A program made the translations under genes and the position numbers. Below, in pieces: positions 45,357 to 53,002 of a stretch of DNA of 64,000 nucleotides. The notes under the pieces were generated by a model that was given only the letters and a program-made list of their open reading frames with translations, did not search any database and was not told where the DNA came from. Position 1 is the first letter of the stretch, and every line of letters begins with the position of its first letter. Source of the stretch: Olavius algarvensis associated proteobacterium Delta 3 (GTDB taxonomy: Bacteria > Desulfobacterota > Desulfobacteria > Desulfobacterales > CAFBRK01); contig CAFBRK010000234.1 in the NCBI GenBank assembly GCA_903231505.1, positions 1-64,000 of the forward strand. Direction: 5' to 3'.

Positions 45357-47570
45357 CTAGAATCCCAAGGCCGAGCCGATTTGAAAGACCGCCACGGCCA
45401 GGGTGAACGCGAGAAGGGTATTGAACAGCATGGAAAACGCTCCCCACTTCCAGGATCCGGCTTCTCTGGCAATACACACCACGGCCACAAAGCAGGGGGC
45501 ATAGAAAATGATAAAGATGATCAGGCTCCAGGCCACCAGGGGGCTCCAGGCCGGTGAGGCGGACAGCACATCGCCAAGGGACCCGCTTTCCCCGGTGTCC
45601 ACCTCACCCAGTGAATAAGCGGTTCCCAGGGTAGACACGACGACTTCCTTTGCGGCAAATCCGCCAACCAGGGCAATATTCGTCCGCCAGTCAAAACCGG
45701 CCAGGCGGCTGACCGGCTCAAGAGCCGTGCCGATCCGACCGGCGATGGAATTTTTCAGTCTTGCCTCCGCCTGTTGTGCATCCAGGGACGCAAGCTGCGC
45801 ATTAAGTGTTACGGCCGATTCACTGAGTGTCTCCGGCGCCGTCTGAGACTCCAGCTCCGCCATCACGGACGGGCCTTCCGCCGCCATCAATGCCTCCCGA
45901 GCGTTGTTGTATACTTCGGTTTCAGGTTCCGAAAGCCCGGGAAACGTCATCATTGCCCAGAGCAAAACGGAAATACTGAGAATGATGGTGCCGGCCTTTT
46001 TGATATACTGCCAGGTGCGCTCCCAAGTATGAATCAAAAGCCCCTTGAACGTGGGAAACCGATAGGGCGGTAGTTCCATCACAAAGGGCGTGGACTCTCC
46101 CCGGATGGCGGTGCTTCTCAGCAATCTGGCCACCAGCAGGGCACCGCCCCATGAAATGACGGTAATCAGAAACATGGCTCCGGCCCTGCCCTCGGACAGG
46201 AACGCGCCGACCAAAAGGGCGAATACCGGCAGCTTGGCACCGCAGTTCATAAAAGGTACGGTCAACAGCGTCGCCAGACGCTCTTTCGGTGATTTGAGGG
46301 TTCGGGTCGCCATCACGCCGGGAACGGCACATCCTCCGGCAATCCCCCCGGAAACGATAAACGCCATGACTGAGGCCCCGTGAAGGCCGAAGACACGGAA
46401 CACCCGATCGAGCATAAAGGCGACCCGCGCCAGATAACCGGAATCCTGCAGAATCGAAATTCCGAAAAACATCAGCATGATGAGTGGTACAAAACCGAGC
46501 ACCCCGCCGACACCGTCTATGATGCCGGCTGTAATCAAGGATTTGAACAGACCGTCCGCGAGATTGGCATCCACCATCCCCCCCAGCCAGCCGAAAAAAC
46601 CCTCCAACCAACCGACGGGCGTCTCACTGAAGGTAAACGTCACGTGGTAAAGACCGAAAAGCACGGCGGCCATCATGATCGGCCCGAGAAATCGATGGGT
46701 CACCACCCGGTCGATCTTGTCGGACAGGTGCAATCGATCCTGGTCTCCTTCCATGGAGATGACCCCCTGCCGTATAAGAGAACGGATGTAACCGTAGCGA
46801 TGGTCGGCAATAACGGCTTCGGGGTAGGTGGACAGGGTACGCTTCAAGTGATCGGCCAGCCGGGCAACCCTTTCTTCAAGTTGATTCGACACCTCGGGAT
46901 TCTCTTTGCGGCCCAGGGAGATGACCTGCTCGTCGTTTTCCAAGTATTTCAGCGCCACCCACCGGGGCAGGTAGCGGCCTTGCAACAGGCCTGGCTTCCG
47001 GATGTCCCGGGTCATCTTTTCGAGAACCGGATCGACATCGTCACCATAGGAAATATTAAGCGGTGAGGGTTGTTCATTTCGCCGGGTCAACCAGAACGCT
47101 GAGGCCATCAACTCCTTTTTGCCCATGCCGCTCCTGGCTATAGTGGGCACTACCGGGATATTGAGAATATCAGACAGCTTGTCCGAATCGATGCTCACAC
47201 CCCGGTTTTTGGCGACATCCATCATGTTCAGGGCGATGCAGACCGGAATGCCCATTTCCAGAAACTGAAGCGTCAGGTAAAGATTGCGCTCCAGGTTCGA
47301 GGCATCGACGATATTGATCACGACCCGTGGGTTTTCGTCAACCAGGTAATCCCGAGCGACGACCTCTTCTAAGGAATACGCCGTCAGGGAATAGGTACCG
47401 GGAAGATCCACGATATGGATTTGACCGCGCTGGTCGCTGTAGGTCCCCTCTTTTTTTTCAACCGTGACACCGGGATAGTTCCCCACGTGCTGGCGAGCTC
47501 CGGTCAGCGCATTGAACAGTGTGGTTTTGCCGGAGTTCGGATTTCCGGCCAGGGCGATAGTCGGCGCCAT
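45357..47570 (-). CDS. feoB: Ferrous iron transporter FeoB
   Basis: The main Fe(II) uptake protein of the inner membrane. The N-terminal G domain shows G1 GNPNSGKTT (9-17), G3 DLPGTYS and G4 NMMD. The membrane part has two Gate motifs with Cys (GGCAVPGVMATRTL and FMNCGAKLPVFALLVGAF) and ends with a C-terminal bundle (APCFVAVVCIAREAGSWKWG). At 737 residues it is full length. It lies one base from feoA and is probably repressed through the palindrome upstream of feoA when iron is plentiful. Confidence 0.95.
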   Translation of the reverse strand: MAPTIALAGNPNSGKTTLFNALTGARQHVGNYPGVTVEKKEGTYSDQRGQIHIVDLPGTYSLTAYSLEEVVARDYLVDENPRVVINIVDASNLERNLYLTLQFLEMGIPVCIALNMMDVAKNRGVSIDSDKLSDILNIPVVPTIARSGMGKKELMASAFWLTRRNEQPSPLNISYGDDVDPVLEKMTRDIRKPGLLQGRYLPRWVALKYLENDEQVISLGRKENPEVSNQLEERVARLADHLKRTLSTYPEAVIADHRYGYIRSLIRQGVISMEGDQDRLHLSDKIDRVVTHRFLGPIMMAAVLFGLYHVTFTFSETPVGWLEGFFGWLGGMVDANLADGLFKSLITAGIIDGVGGVLGFVPLIMLMFFGISILQDSGYLARVAFMLDRVFRVFGLHGASVMAFIVSGGIAGGCAVPGVMATRTLKSPKERLATLLTVPFMNCGAKLPVFALLVGAFLSEGRAGAMFLITVISWGGALLVARLLRSTAIRGESTPFVMELPPYRFPTFKGLLIHTWERTWQYIKKAGTIILSISVLLWAMMTFPGLSEPETEVYNNAREALMAAEGPSVMAELESQTAPETLSESAVTLNAQLASLDAQQAEARLKNSIAGRIGTALEPVSRLAGFDWRTNIALVGGFAAKEVVVSTLGTAYSLGEVDTGESGSLGDVLSASPAWSPLVAWSLIIFIIFYAPCFVAVVCIAREAGSWKWGAFSMLFNTLLAFTLAVAVFQIGSALGF

Positions 47571-47571
47571 T

Positions 47572-47805
47572 TTAGTCTACCTCCACTTCGATAAAATCGG
47601 CCTCGCTGTTGCGAAGGGTCAGGGTAAACCCCATCACCCGCAGGGCCACAGGATCGTAGAGGGGCGCACGTCCCTGAATCTTGACGTGGGCTCCCGGAAT
47701 AAGACCCATATCCCGGATACGGCGACCCAACTCGCCGTCGGCCGTGATGGCTGTAATGGTTCCGGATTGATGTTTTTTCATTCGGCGCATGTTGATCGGT
47801 TGCAT
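47572..47805 (-). CDS. feoA: Ferrous iron transport protein FeoA
   Basis: A small cytoplasmic SH3-fold protein (77 residues) that works with FeoB. ATG 47805 follows AAGGAG. The domain reads SGTITAITADGELGRRIRDMGLIPGAHVKIQGRAPLYDPVALRVMGFTLTLRNSEADFIEVE, the standard FeoA signature. The frame extends to 47859 but overlaps the operator and promoter region. Confidence 0.93.
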   Translation of the reverse strand: MQPINMRRMKKHQSGTITAITADGELGRRIRDMGLIPGAHVKIQGRAPLYDPVALRVMGFTLTLRNSEADFIEVEVD

Positions 47806-47838
47806 AAAGGTCTCCTTGGCAGATTCGTGTTGCTGGAG

Positions 47839-47860
47839 AATGTTTGGTATTCCAAACATT
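47839..47860. promoter_or_regulatory. Palindromic operator upstream of feoA
   Basis: Perfect 9-base arms AATGTTTGG and CCAAACATT are separated by TATT. It lies between feoA and a divergent DtxR-type regulator. It overlaps the spacer and -10 position of a promoter whose -35 is the next entry. The likely reading is a metal-dependent repressor site. Confidence 0.75.
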
Positions 47861-47866
47861 ATGTTC

Positions 47867-47872
47867 TGTCAA
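47867..47872 (-). promoter_or_regulatory. -35 box of the feoAB promoter
   Basis: A perfect TTGACA on the minus strand, 17 bases before a weak -10 (TACCAA, 47844-47849). Both flank the palindromic operator, so a bound repressor would block RNA polymerase. Confidence 0.55.
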
Positions 47873-47963
47873 GGACTTTTTTAGGATAAAAAATCTTTGC
47901 TTTCTAATCCTTAATCTGCTCTAATTTGGATATGATATGACATGCGAAAACAGGGACGAGGAT

Positions 47964-48470
47964 ATGCCGAAGCCATTACAACTAACCGAAAGTATGGAAA
48001 ATTATCTTGAAGTCATTCTGGAGTTGGAAAAGGTGAACAAGGTGGCCCGGGCAAAGGATATCGCTGAAAAGCTGGAGATCAAGAAGGGCTCGGTGACCGG
48101 CGGCTTAAAATCCCTGGCGGAGAAGGGGCTGATCAACTATGCCCCCTACAACTTTATTACTCTGACCGATAAAGGAAAGGCGCAGGCCGAAGAAATCGCC
48201 TATCGGCACCGGGTGCTGAAGGATTTCCTGCTCAATATTCTCCAGATAGATCCGGATACGGCGGAACACACCGCCTGCCGGATGGAACACGCCATCGATG
48301 GGAAGACCCTGGAACGGCTGGTCTGCTTTGTGGAGTACATCCACCGATGCCCCAGGGCAGGCGACGACTGGCTGGAATCGTTTATAAACTACTGTCGGTC
48401 TGATAACCCATCGAGAAAGAACTGCGATCTATGCGTCGAGCAGATTCAACCCAAGTATCGTCCGAAATAG
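47964..48470 (+). CDS. DtxR/MntR-family metal-dependent regulator
   Basis: A 168-residue regulator with an N-terminal winged helix (LTESMENYLEVILELEKVNKVARAKDIAEKLEIKKGSVTGGLKSLAEKGLINY) and a metal-binding dimerisation domain (HRVLKDFLLNILQIDPDTAEHTACRMEHAID). Metal ligands of the family (His, Cys/Glu, Glu, His) are present in 'HTACRMEH'. No SH3 domain is seen, as in MntR. The tail has CDLCVEQIQPKYR. ATG 47964 is preferred over 47937. It is divergent from feoAB and probably binds the palindrome between them, repressing iron uptake in metal-replete cells. Confidence 0.88.
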   Translation: MPKPLQLTESMENYLEVILELEKVNKVARAKDIAEKLEIKKGSVTGGLKSLAEKGLINYAPYNFITLTDKGKAQAEEIAYRHRVLKDFLLNILQIDPDTAEHTACRMEHAIDGKTLERLVCFVEYIHRCPRAGDDWLESFINYCRSDNPSRKNCDLCVEQIQPKYRPK

Positions 48471-48544
48471 CATTCTATGACGATGTTATGGAAGGGGACG
48501 ATGGTGCTCACCGGACTGGCGCTTAAGACCGATATCCAAAACTG

Positions 48545-49303
48545 TTAGAAAGCGCCTTCCGCCCAAATAGTCTTAGCCCTAACCAGAGATTCCTCCGAAT
48601 CGAAACGTATGATCTGATGGACAAAAGCAGCGCCGCTGTCATCTAACGGTTGCGCCTGGGACACAACACGATCCCCGAGATGGGCTTCTCCGAGAAAGTT
48701 CACTTCCAGTTCACGGAGGGCCCTTCTCATGAGGATGGTGGCCGGTAGGCTTTCCACAGCCCATTCCACGTAGCTGACGTTGTTGACATGCTGGTTGACG
48801 TCCATGTCCCGATACCGCACCTGAAATTCTCTCGTAAATGTCGGCCTCCCGGGCGCCGGAAGTTTTCTGATGCTCGCAGAGATGTCGTCATTGCGGGAAG
48901 TCTGGTGGATCGCCATCCCGAAGGTCTCCACTCGCACCGGACGGCGGCGCTCCACGTCAATGATCAGCCAGGCGCTGCCCGCCCTACCGTACAATCGACC
49001 GTCACCATCTTGAATGCGAAACTCCCTCAACGCATAAAGCCGATCTGTTCCGGCCGGCCAGGTATGAATCTGCACGAGGGTGTCCTGCTTTGGGTAGTCG
49101 TCCATATGTATCTTGAGTTGGGCCAGCACCCAGGTGTGCCCTGAAGATTGAAGGTGTTTGAGTGCAACACCCAGAGCCCGGGCATGGTTGCTGGCCGCAG
49201 ACTGGAGAAAATTGCAGATCGACAGAAGTGAGAGGTTTCCGCCGGCATCAAGATCATGCAATCGAACAGGGAAGTCTTCTGTCCAAATTTTGGGATGCAT
49301 CAT
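48545..49303 (-). CDS. Acyl-ACP thioesterase
   Basis: A 252-residue tandem hotdog thioesterase that releases fatty acids from acyl carrier protein. The second hotdog shows the catalytic block YRDMDVNQHVNNVSYVEWAVESLP, with the Asn and His of the plant-type enzymes. The first hotdog has FPVRLHDLDAGGNLSLLSICNFLQSAASNHARALG. There is no signal peptide. A methionine doublet makes the start ATG 49303 or 49300. In anaerobes such enzymes may tune membrane lipid chain length; no lipid genes are adjacent. Confidence 0.85.
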   Translation of the reverse strand: MMHPKIWTEDFPVRLHDLDAGGNLSLLSICNFLQSAASNHARALGVALKHLQSSGHTWVLAQLKIHMDDYPKQDTLVQIHTWPAGTDRLYALREFRIQDGDGRLYGRAGSAWLIIDVERRRPVRVETFGMAIHQTSRNDDISASIRKLPAPGRPTFTREFQVRYRDMDVNQHVNNVSYVEWAVESLPATILMRRALRELEVNFLGEAHLGDRVVSQAQPLDDSGAAFVHQIIRFDSEESLVRAKTIWAEGAF

Positions 49304-49713
49304 TCTCTGCGTTGGGGAAGTATTTTAGGTGCAGATCGACTGTCTAATATCGAATGGGGATATATTATCGATGTTCTATAACAAGGTTTGCCGGTTGTCC
49401 AGTTTTCCGGTTTAGACTGAATCCAGGATATAAGACCCGAAGCACAGAACAGTCCATATATCAGATTCCTACCCGACTTGGTGTTCAGGGACGACGGGTC
49501 GGAACATGGACGCATGATGCAGGTCTCAAGATAAAAGATGACCCCTGTATCCTGAATCCTGCAGCCTGTATCTTATATCCGGTATATACCGGCAAGCCGT
49601 AAAGCGGCACGTCAAACACGCCGCCTGCCGACAGGCCCGGCCTAATGGCGCCACGCCCTTCATGCAGCTAGCATGGACCGTCGTTTAGACATATCATGGT
49701 ACGGGGGAGTGGA
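49304..49713. repeat. Intergenic with dispersed repeat pieces
   Basis: No gene is seen. A 'GTTTGCCGGTTGTCCAGTTTTCCGG' microrepeat lies near 49385. A copy of the 'GCATGATGCAGGTCTCAAGAT' unit is at 49510-49540, and 'CCTGTATCCTGAATCCTGCAG' microrepeats follow. Confidence 0.5.
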
Positions 49714-50127
49714 TTACTTTTCTTCAACCGGATACTTCGCCCGGAACCACTCTCTCCAGCCGCCTTTCAATGCGTAGACGTTATCAAAACCCTGCTTTTG
49801 AAGTTTCCGTGCCACACTGGCACTGGTATACTCGTTCGGTCAGGCGCAATAGAGAACTATCTTTTTATCCTTTGAGTAGTTCCCAACCCAGTTCTTTATC
49901 TTTCTGGCGTCGACACGAACGGCGCCCTGGATTTTGAACTCGCTGGAGTTCCAGTCCCGGCCTCTCCGAACGTCCAGTACAACAACATCTCCATCGTTCA
50001 GGATCGGCTCGAGCTCCTCTTTGGTGATGACCGGAACCTTTTTGGCGAATGCCGTTGGGACAGAGGCCGAAAGGCCGACCGCCAGTGCCATTATAATTAT
50101 CAGTGAAACATGAAACATGGGTCGCAT
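49714..50127 (-). CDS. Exported rhodanese-like protein, probable selenoprotein (in-frame TGA)
   Basis: A periplasmic single-domain rhodanese of 137 residues if the TGA at 49840-49842 is read as selenocysteine (residue 96). A signal peptide (HVSLIIIMALAVGLSASV...TAFA) precedes the domain with VVVLDVRRGRDWNSSEFKIQGAVRVDARKI. The active loop reads Y-C-A-(TGA)-PNEYTSASVARKL, with the TGA where relatives have the second Cys of 'CACPNE'. Rhodanese coding continues in the same frame to 'ALKGGWREWFRAKYPVEEK' and TAA. A hairpin with a GU-containing loop starts 16 bases after the TGA. A simple nonsense mutation is the alternative. Start ATG follows AGGAG. Confidence 0.82.
49809..49823 (-). promoter_or_regulatory. 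Candidate bacterial SECIS hairpin
   Basis: On the minus strand GTGCC-AGTGT-GGCAC forms a perfect 5-bp stem with a 5-base loop containing GU. It begins 17 bases downstream of the in-frame TGA; the loop is 22-26 bases from it, within the range described for bacterial SECIS elements. Confidence 0.65.
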
Positions 50128-50164
50128 GGTAAGTTCTCCTCATAATTTGAAGTTCATACGCGTG

Positions 50165-51472
50165 TCACGGGGTAGCAGATCGTGAGTGGTCTTTCGACAT
50201 CCGATGATCGAAACGGGTTGCATAATAGCCGACTCCGAAAACCAACACGCTAACCGCCACGGTGGCGGCTACTAAAAACAGCGCCATCTGTTTTGGCTCC
50301 GGTTCCAGCAGCATGAGACCAGCCGCCCCAAGCGCGGATCCGAAGACTGCAAAACCTTTGAGAAGCGATCGTGACGACTTTCTCCGATCCCCATCTATCT
50401 CTTGAAGCGGAGCGGCACCGATCCGGTAGGCCGCCACATTGATACTCATGTAGTAGATCAGCCAGAGTACCATCCCGCCCCGAATCCACGTCTCCAGAAC
50501 GGGTTCCCCGGCAAACCCCAGCAACATGAGAGAGGCGCTGGCGCCGGCGGTAAAAAGAAGGGCGGCAACCCGAATTATCACGGAAGATAATGACTCAAAA
50601 GATTCAGTCAATTTCGCCGCTGTAGCGCCAATGGAGAATAACATCGCGTTGACCGCGGCGAACACGCCAAATATGGCGGCCGCTCCCATGATGAGACGCC
50701 CAGGTTGTCCGAGAGCCTTTCTGGCAACGATCATGTGCGGGATGGTGCTCGACTCGAGTTTGGCGGAAGGTACCGCCGCCATGGCCCCTAAGCCCCATAA
50801 GGCGAGAACTGCACCCCCGGCGACAAGGGCCAGCGCAAGCGCACGTGCCGTCTGAGAAGCAATCGGTCGGGGCTCACTGCCCGAATAGAGTCCCATGTCA
50901 AATCCCACCAGTACTATTACCGCAGCGGCGAGATATCGGTAGTCTATGTTGGACATGCTTCCGGAGACACTCGGGGTTACCGCCGGTTGAAGCAAGCCGG
51001 CAACGGCCAGAATCACGAATCCGAGGCCAGCCAGAGCGATGGATATGACCTGGATGTAAGGAACTGCTTGGGGACGGAACAAATTAATCAAAAGGACCGT
51101 GGCCAACAAAAGATAAGCAAACGTAAAATTCGGAAACCAGTATATAAATACCTCGTTGAACACAAACCCGGCCGTAACCACCAACCCGGCGCTTGCACAC
51201 ACAGCAAAGGGTAATCTGCCGGCCAGAATGGCAATGGACGCCGCTCGGTTCCCGAGCAATCTCCGGAATCCTGCTAACGGATCGCCCGAGGTTTCTTGCA
51301 GTTCCCGAAAGCTTTGAATAGTGCATCGGTGAATGAGAAATGATACCGGCAACGCCAGAATAAGTAAAAACCCCACCCCCCCAAGCCCATTGCCAAATAG
51401 CACCAGTGTATCCGGCGCGAACATCAGACCCGCCGCGAGGCCGATGGTGAGTGCATGGTGTGAATAAGCCAT
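50165..51472 (-). CDS. APC-like multi-helix permease
   Basis: An inner-membrane protein of about 435 residues with roughly 11-12 hydrophobic helices, starting at ATG 51472 (MAYSHHALTIGLAAGLM; AAGGAG lies 12 bases upstream). The frame is open to 51532. An early helix pair, the 'GLGFVILAVAGLL' helix and 'DMGLYSGSEPRPIASQTARALALALV' in the middle (like the 'FxGxE' of amino-acid permeases) suggest the amino acid/polyamine/organocation superfamily. The substrate is unknown. It ends about 37 bases before the selenocysteine rhodanese, so they may be one transcript. Confidence 0.65.
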   Translation of the reverse strand: MAYSHHALTIGLAAGLMFAPDTLVLFGNGLGGVGFLLILALPVSFLIHRCTIQSFRELQETSGDPLAGFRRLLGNRAASIAILAGRLPFAVCASAGLVVTAGFVFNEVFIYWFPNFTFAYLLLATVLLINLFRPQAVPYIQVISIALAGLGFVILAVAGLLQPAVTPSVSGSMSNIDYRYLAAAVIVLVGFDMGLYSGSEPRPIASQTARALALALVAGGAVLALWGLGAMAAVPSAKLESSTIPHMIVARKALGQPGRLIMGAAAIFGVFAAVNAMLFSIGATAAKLTESFESLSSVIIRVAALLFTAGASASLMLLGFAGEPVLETWIRGGMVLWLIYYMSINVAAYRIGAAPLQEIDGDRRKSSRSLLKGFAVFGSALGAAGLMLLEPEPKQMALFLVAATVAVSVLVFGVGYYATRFDHRMSKDHSRSATP

Positions 51473-51953
51473 TTGTAAACAGGACTCCTTGACAGAGGCA
51501 GTATTGACCATCAAGTCGCTCAAAAGACGCATTCCTTACACCCGGGATGCAATCGGCGAGGAATGGCTCTCATTCGGGGTTCACAACGGAAGCCCTTCGC
51601 GGGTCCGCCGGCCGGCGGATCTACTCCGCTTTAGTCAAAAACTGTCGAACCATGAATAGAAGGGCCAAAACGATTACAACGGATCGGCGCCGACACCGGC
51701 GATTTTATGTAAAAAATGTCTCCTATAGGGAAATGACAGATTAGGGGTGGACCACCCATGGGCATACCGGCGAAGATTTACCGGTCTGGACATATCCCGG
51801 GGGCTCTATTTTAGGGACGTGGACAATACCAAACTCGCCCGGGAAACGGCCGATGCGGTAAAATGCATTACATGGGGCTGGTGCCGATAATTTAAAATAC
51901 GCGCCAACATATTGATCGCTATAGAAAAAGGGAATTGAAATTTCTCCCGGTTT
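51473..51953. other. Intergenic between divergent genes
   Basis: A perfect 16-base palindrome TCCGCCGGCCGGCGGA lies at 51604-51619, preceded by 'TTCGCGGG', a REP-like hairpin. No gene is convincing; a 65-codon plus-strand frame here has no ribosome-binding site. Confidence 0.4.
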
Positions 51954-52910
51954 ATGAGAGAAAACTTCGGTCGTTTGCGCTCTCCTCCAATTGTTTTCAA
52001 ACTGATCGTCATGGCTGGTGGAATGCCCGAAAAGTCTGTAATCATTGATGAACTCCGACAAAGAGTCGCCGAGCTGGAAGCCGCGCTGGTACAAAACGAA
52101 GCGGCCCGCGCCAAACAGAAACGGCTTGCCGCCCGTACCATCGAGGCCCAAAAAATGGAGGCGCTGGGGGGTCTGGCCGGCGGCATTGCCCATGAGTTCA
52201 ACAACGCCCTCAACGGCATATCCGGGAATATCGAACTGCTGATGCTGGACCGGGCAGAAGACGTGTCGGTCCGGCGCTATGCCGAGCGAATGATGATTTC
52301 GGTGCAGCGGATGGCCGAGTTAACCCGGAAACTGGTGGCCTATGCCAGCGGGGGGAAATACCAGCTGCAGCACATTGTCCTCGATGAATTTATCGATTTT
52401 GCCATCGCGACCCTGGAAACAGATATCGATCCGGATATTCACATCGATATCGAACTGGCACCGGAACCCCTGGCAGTGGAAGCCGACGTGACCCAGCTGC
52501 ACATGGTCTTTGCGGCTCTGATACGAAACGCTGCCGAAGCGATCGAGGGCCCCGGCAGGATTCAGGTCCAAACCCGCCGAGAGATCGTAAACTATGAAAC
52601 AGCGCTCAGCCATCCGGGGCTTCATCGGGGAGACTATTCCTGCCTGATTATCGCCGATACGGGAGACGGGATGGACGAGCGGATCCGCAATCGGATCTTC
52701 GAGCCCTTTTTCACGACAAAATTTCCCGGCAGGGGACTGGGGATGGCAGCGGCATACGGTATCGTGAAAAGCCATGACGGGTGGATCGGCGTCAACTCCA
52801 GTGCCGGTCTCGGCACCAAGATTTCCCTGTTTCTGCCCCGCATCGAAATCGATGAAACGCTCCGCTGGAGCCGTCAGCTCAACCTGCCCCTTCAATATTA
52901 TTCTTCATAG
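51954..52910 (+). CDS. Soluble histidine kinase
   Basis: A cytoplasmic histidine kinase of up to 318 residues without membrane helices. A short coiled coil (VIIDELRQRVAELEAALVQNEAARAKQ) leads to the H box GGIAHEFNNALNGISGNIELL (phosphoacceptor His80 counting from this start). The N box is ALIRNAAEAIE, and the G boxes are ADTGDGMDE and PGRGLGMAAAYGIV with FEPFFTTKF. The start is uncertain; ATG 52011 or 52023 are alternatives. No response regulator is adjacent, so its partner is elsewhere. It might be controlled through the coiled coil by protein contact. Confidence 0.85.
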   Translation: MRENFGRLRSPPIVFKLIVMAGGMPEKSVIIDELRQRVAELEAALVQNEAARAKQKRLAARTIEAQKMEALGGLAGGIAHEFNNALNGISGNIELLMLDRAEDVSVRRYAERMMISVQRMAELTRKLVAYASGGKYQLQHIVLDEFIDFAIATLETDIDPDIHIDIELAPEPLAVEADVTQLHMVFAALIRNAAEAIEGPGRIQVQTRREIVNYETALSHPGLHRGDYSCLIIADTGDGMDERIRNRIFEPFFTTKFPGRGLGMAAAYGIVKSHDGWIGVNSSAGLGTKISLFLPRIEIDETLRWSRQLNLPLQYYSS

Positions 52911-53002
52911 TCAAACCCCCAAGAGGGCGCCGATGGAGCTGCCGTATGACGGCGTTTAACCAAACGCCTCCCCCGCTGCATCCCATGATGACCTATTGCA
53001 GA

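Noticed and set aside
49840..50127. Rhodanese as a truncated 95-residue protein or pseudogene
   Set aside because: The frame continues with conserved sequence after the TGA, the TGA replaces an active-site Cys, and a SECIS-like hairpin follows; selenocysteine explains all three.
51547..51744. 65-codon plus-strand frame
   Set aside because: No ribosome-binding site, covers a REP-like palindrome, composition unlike a protein.
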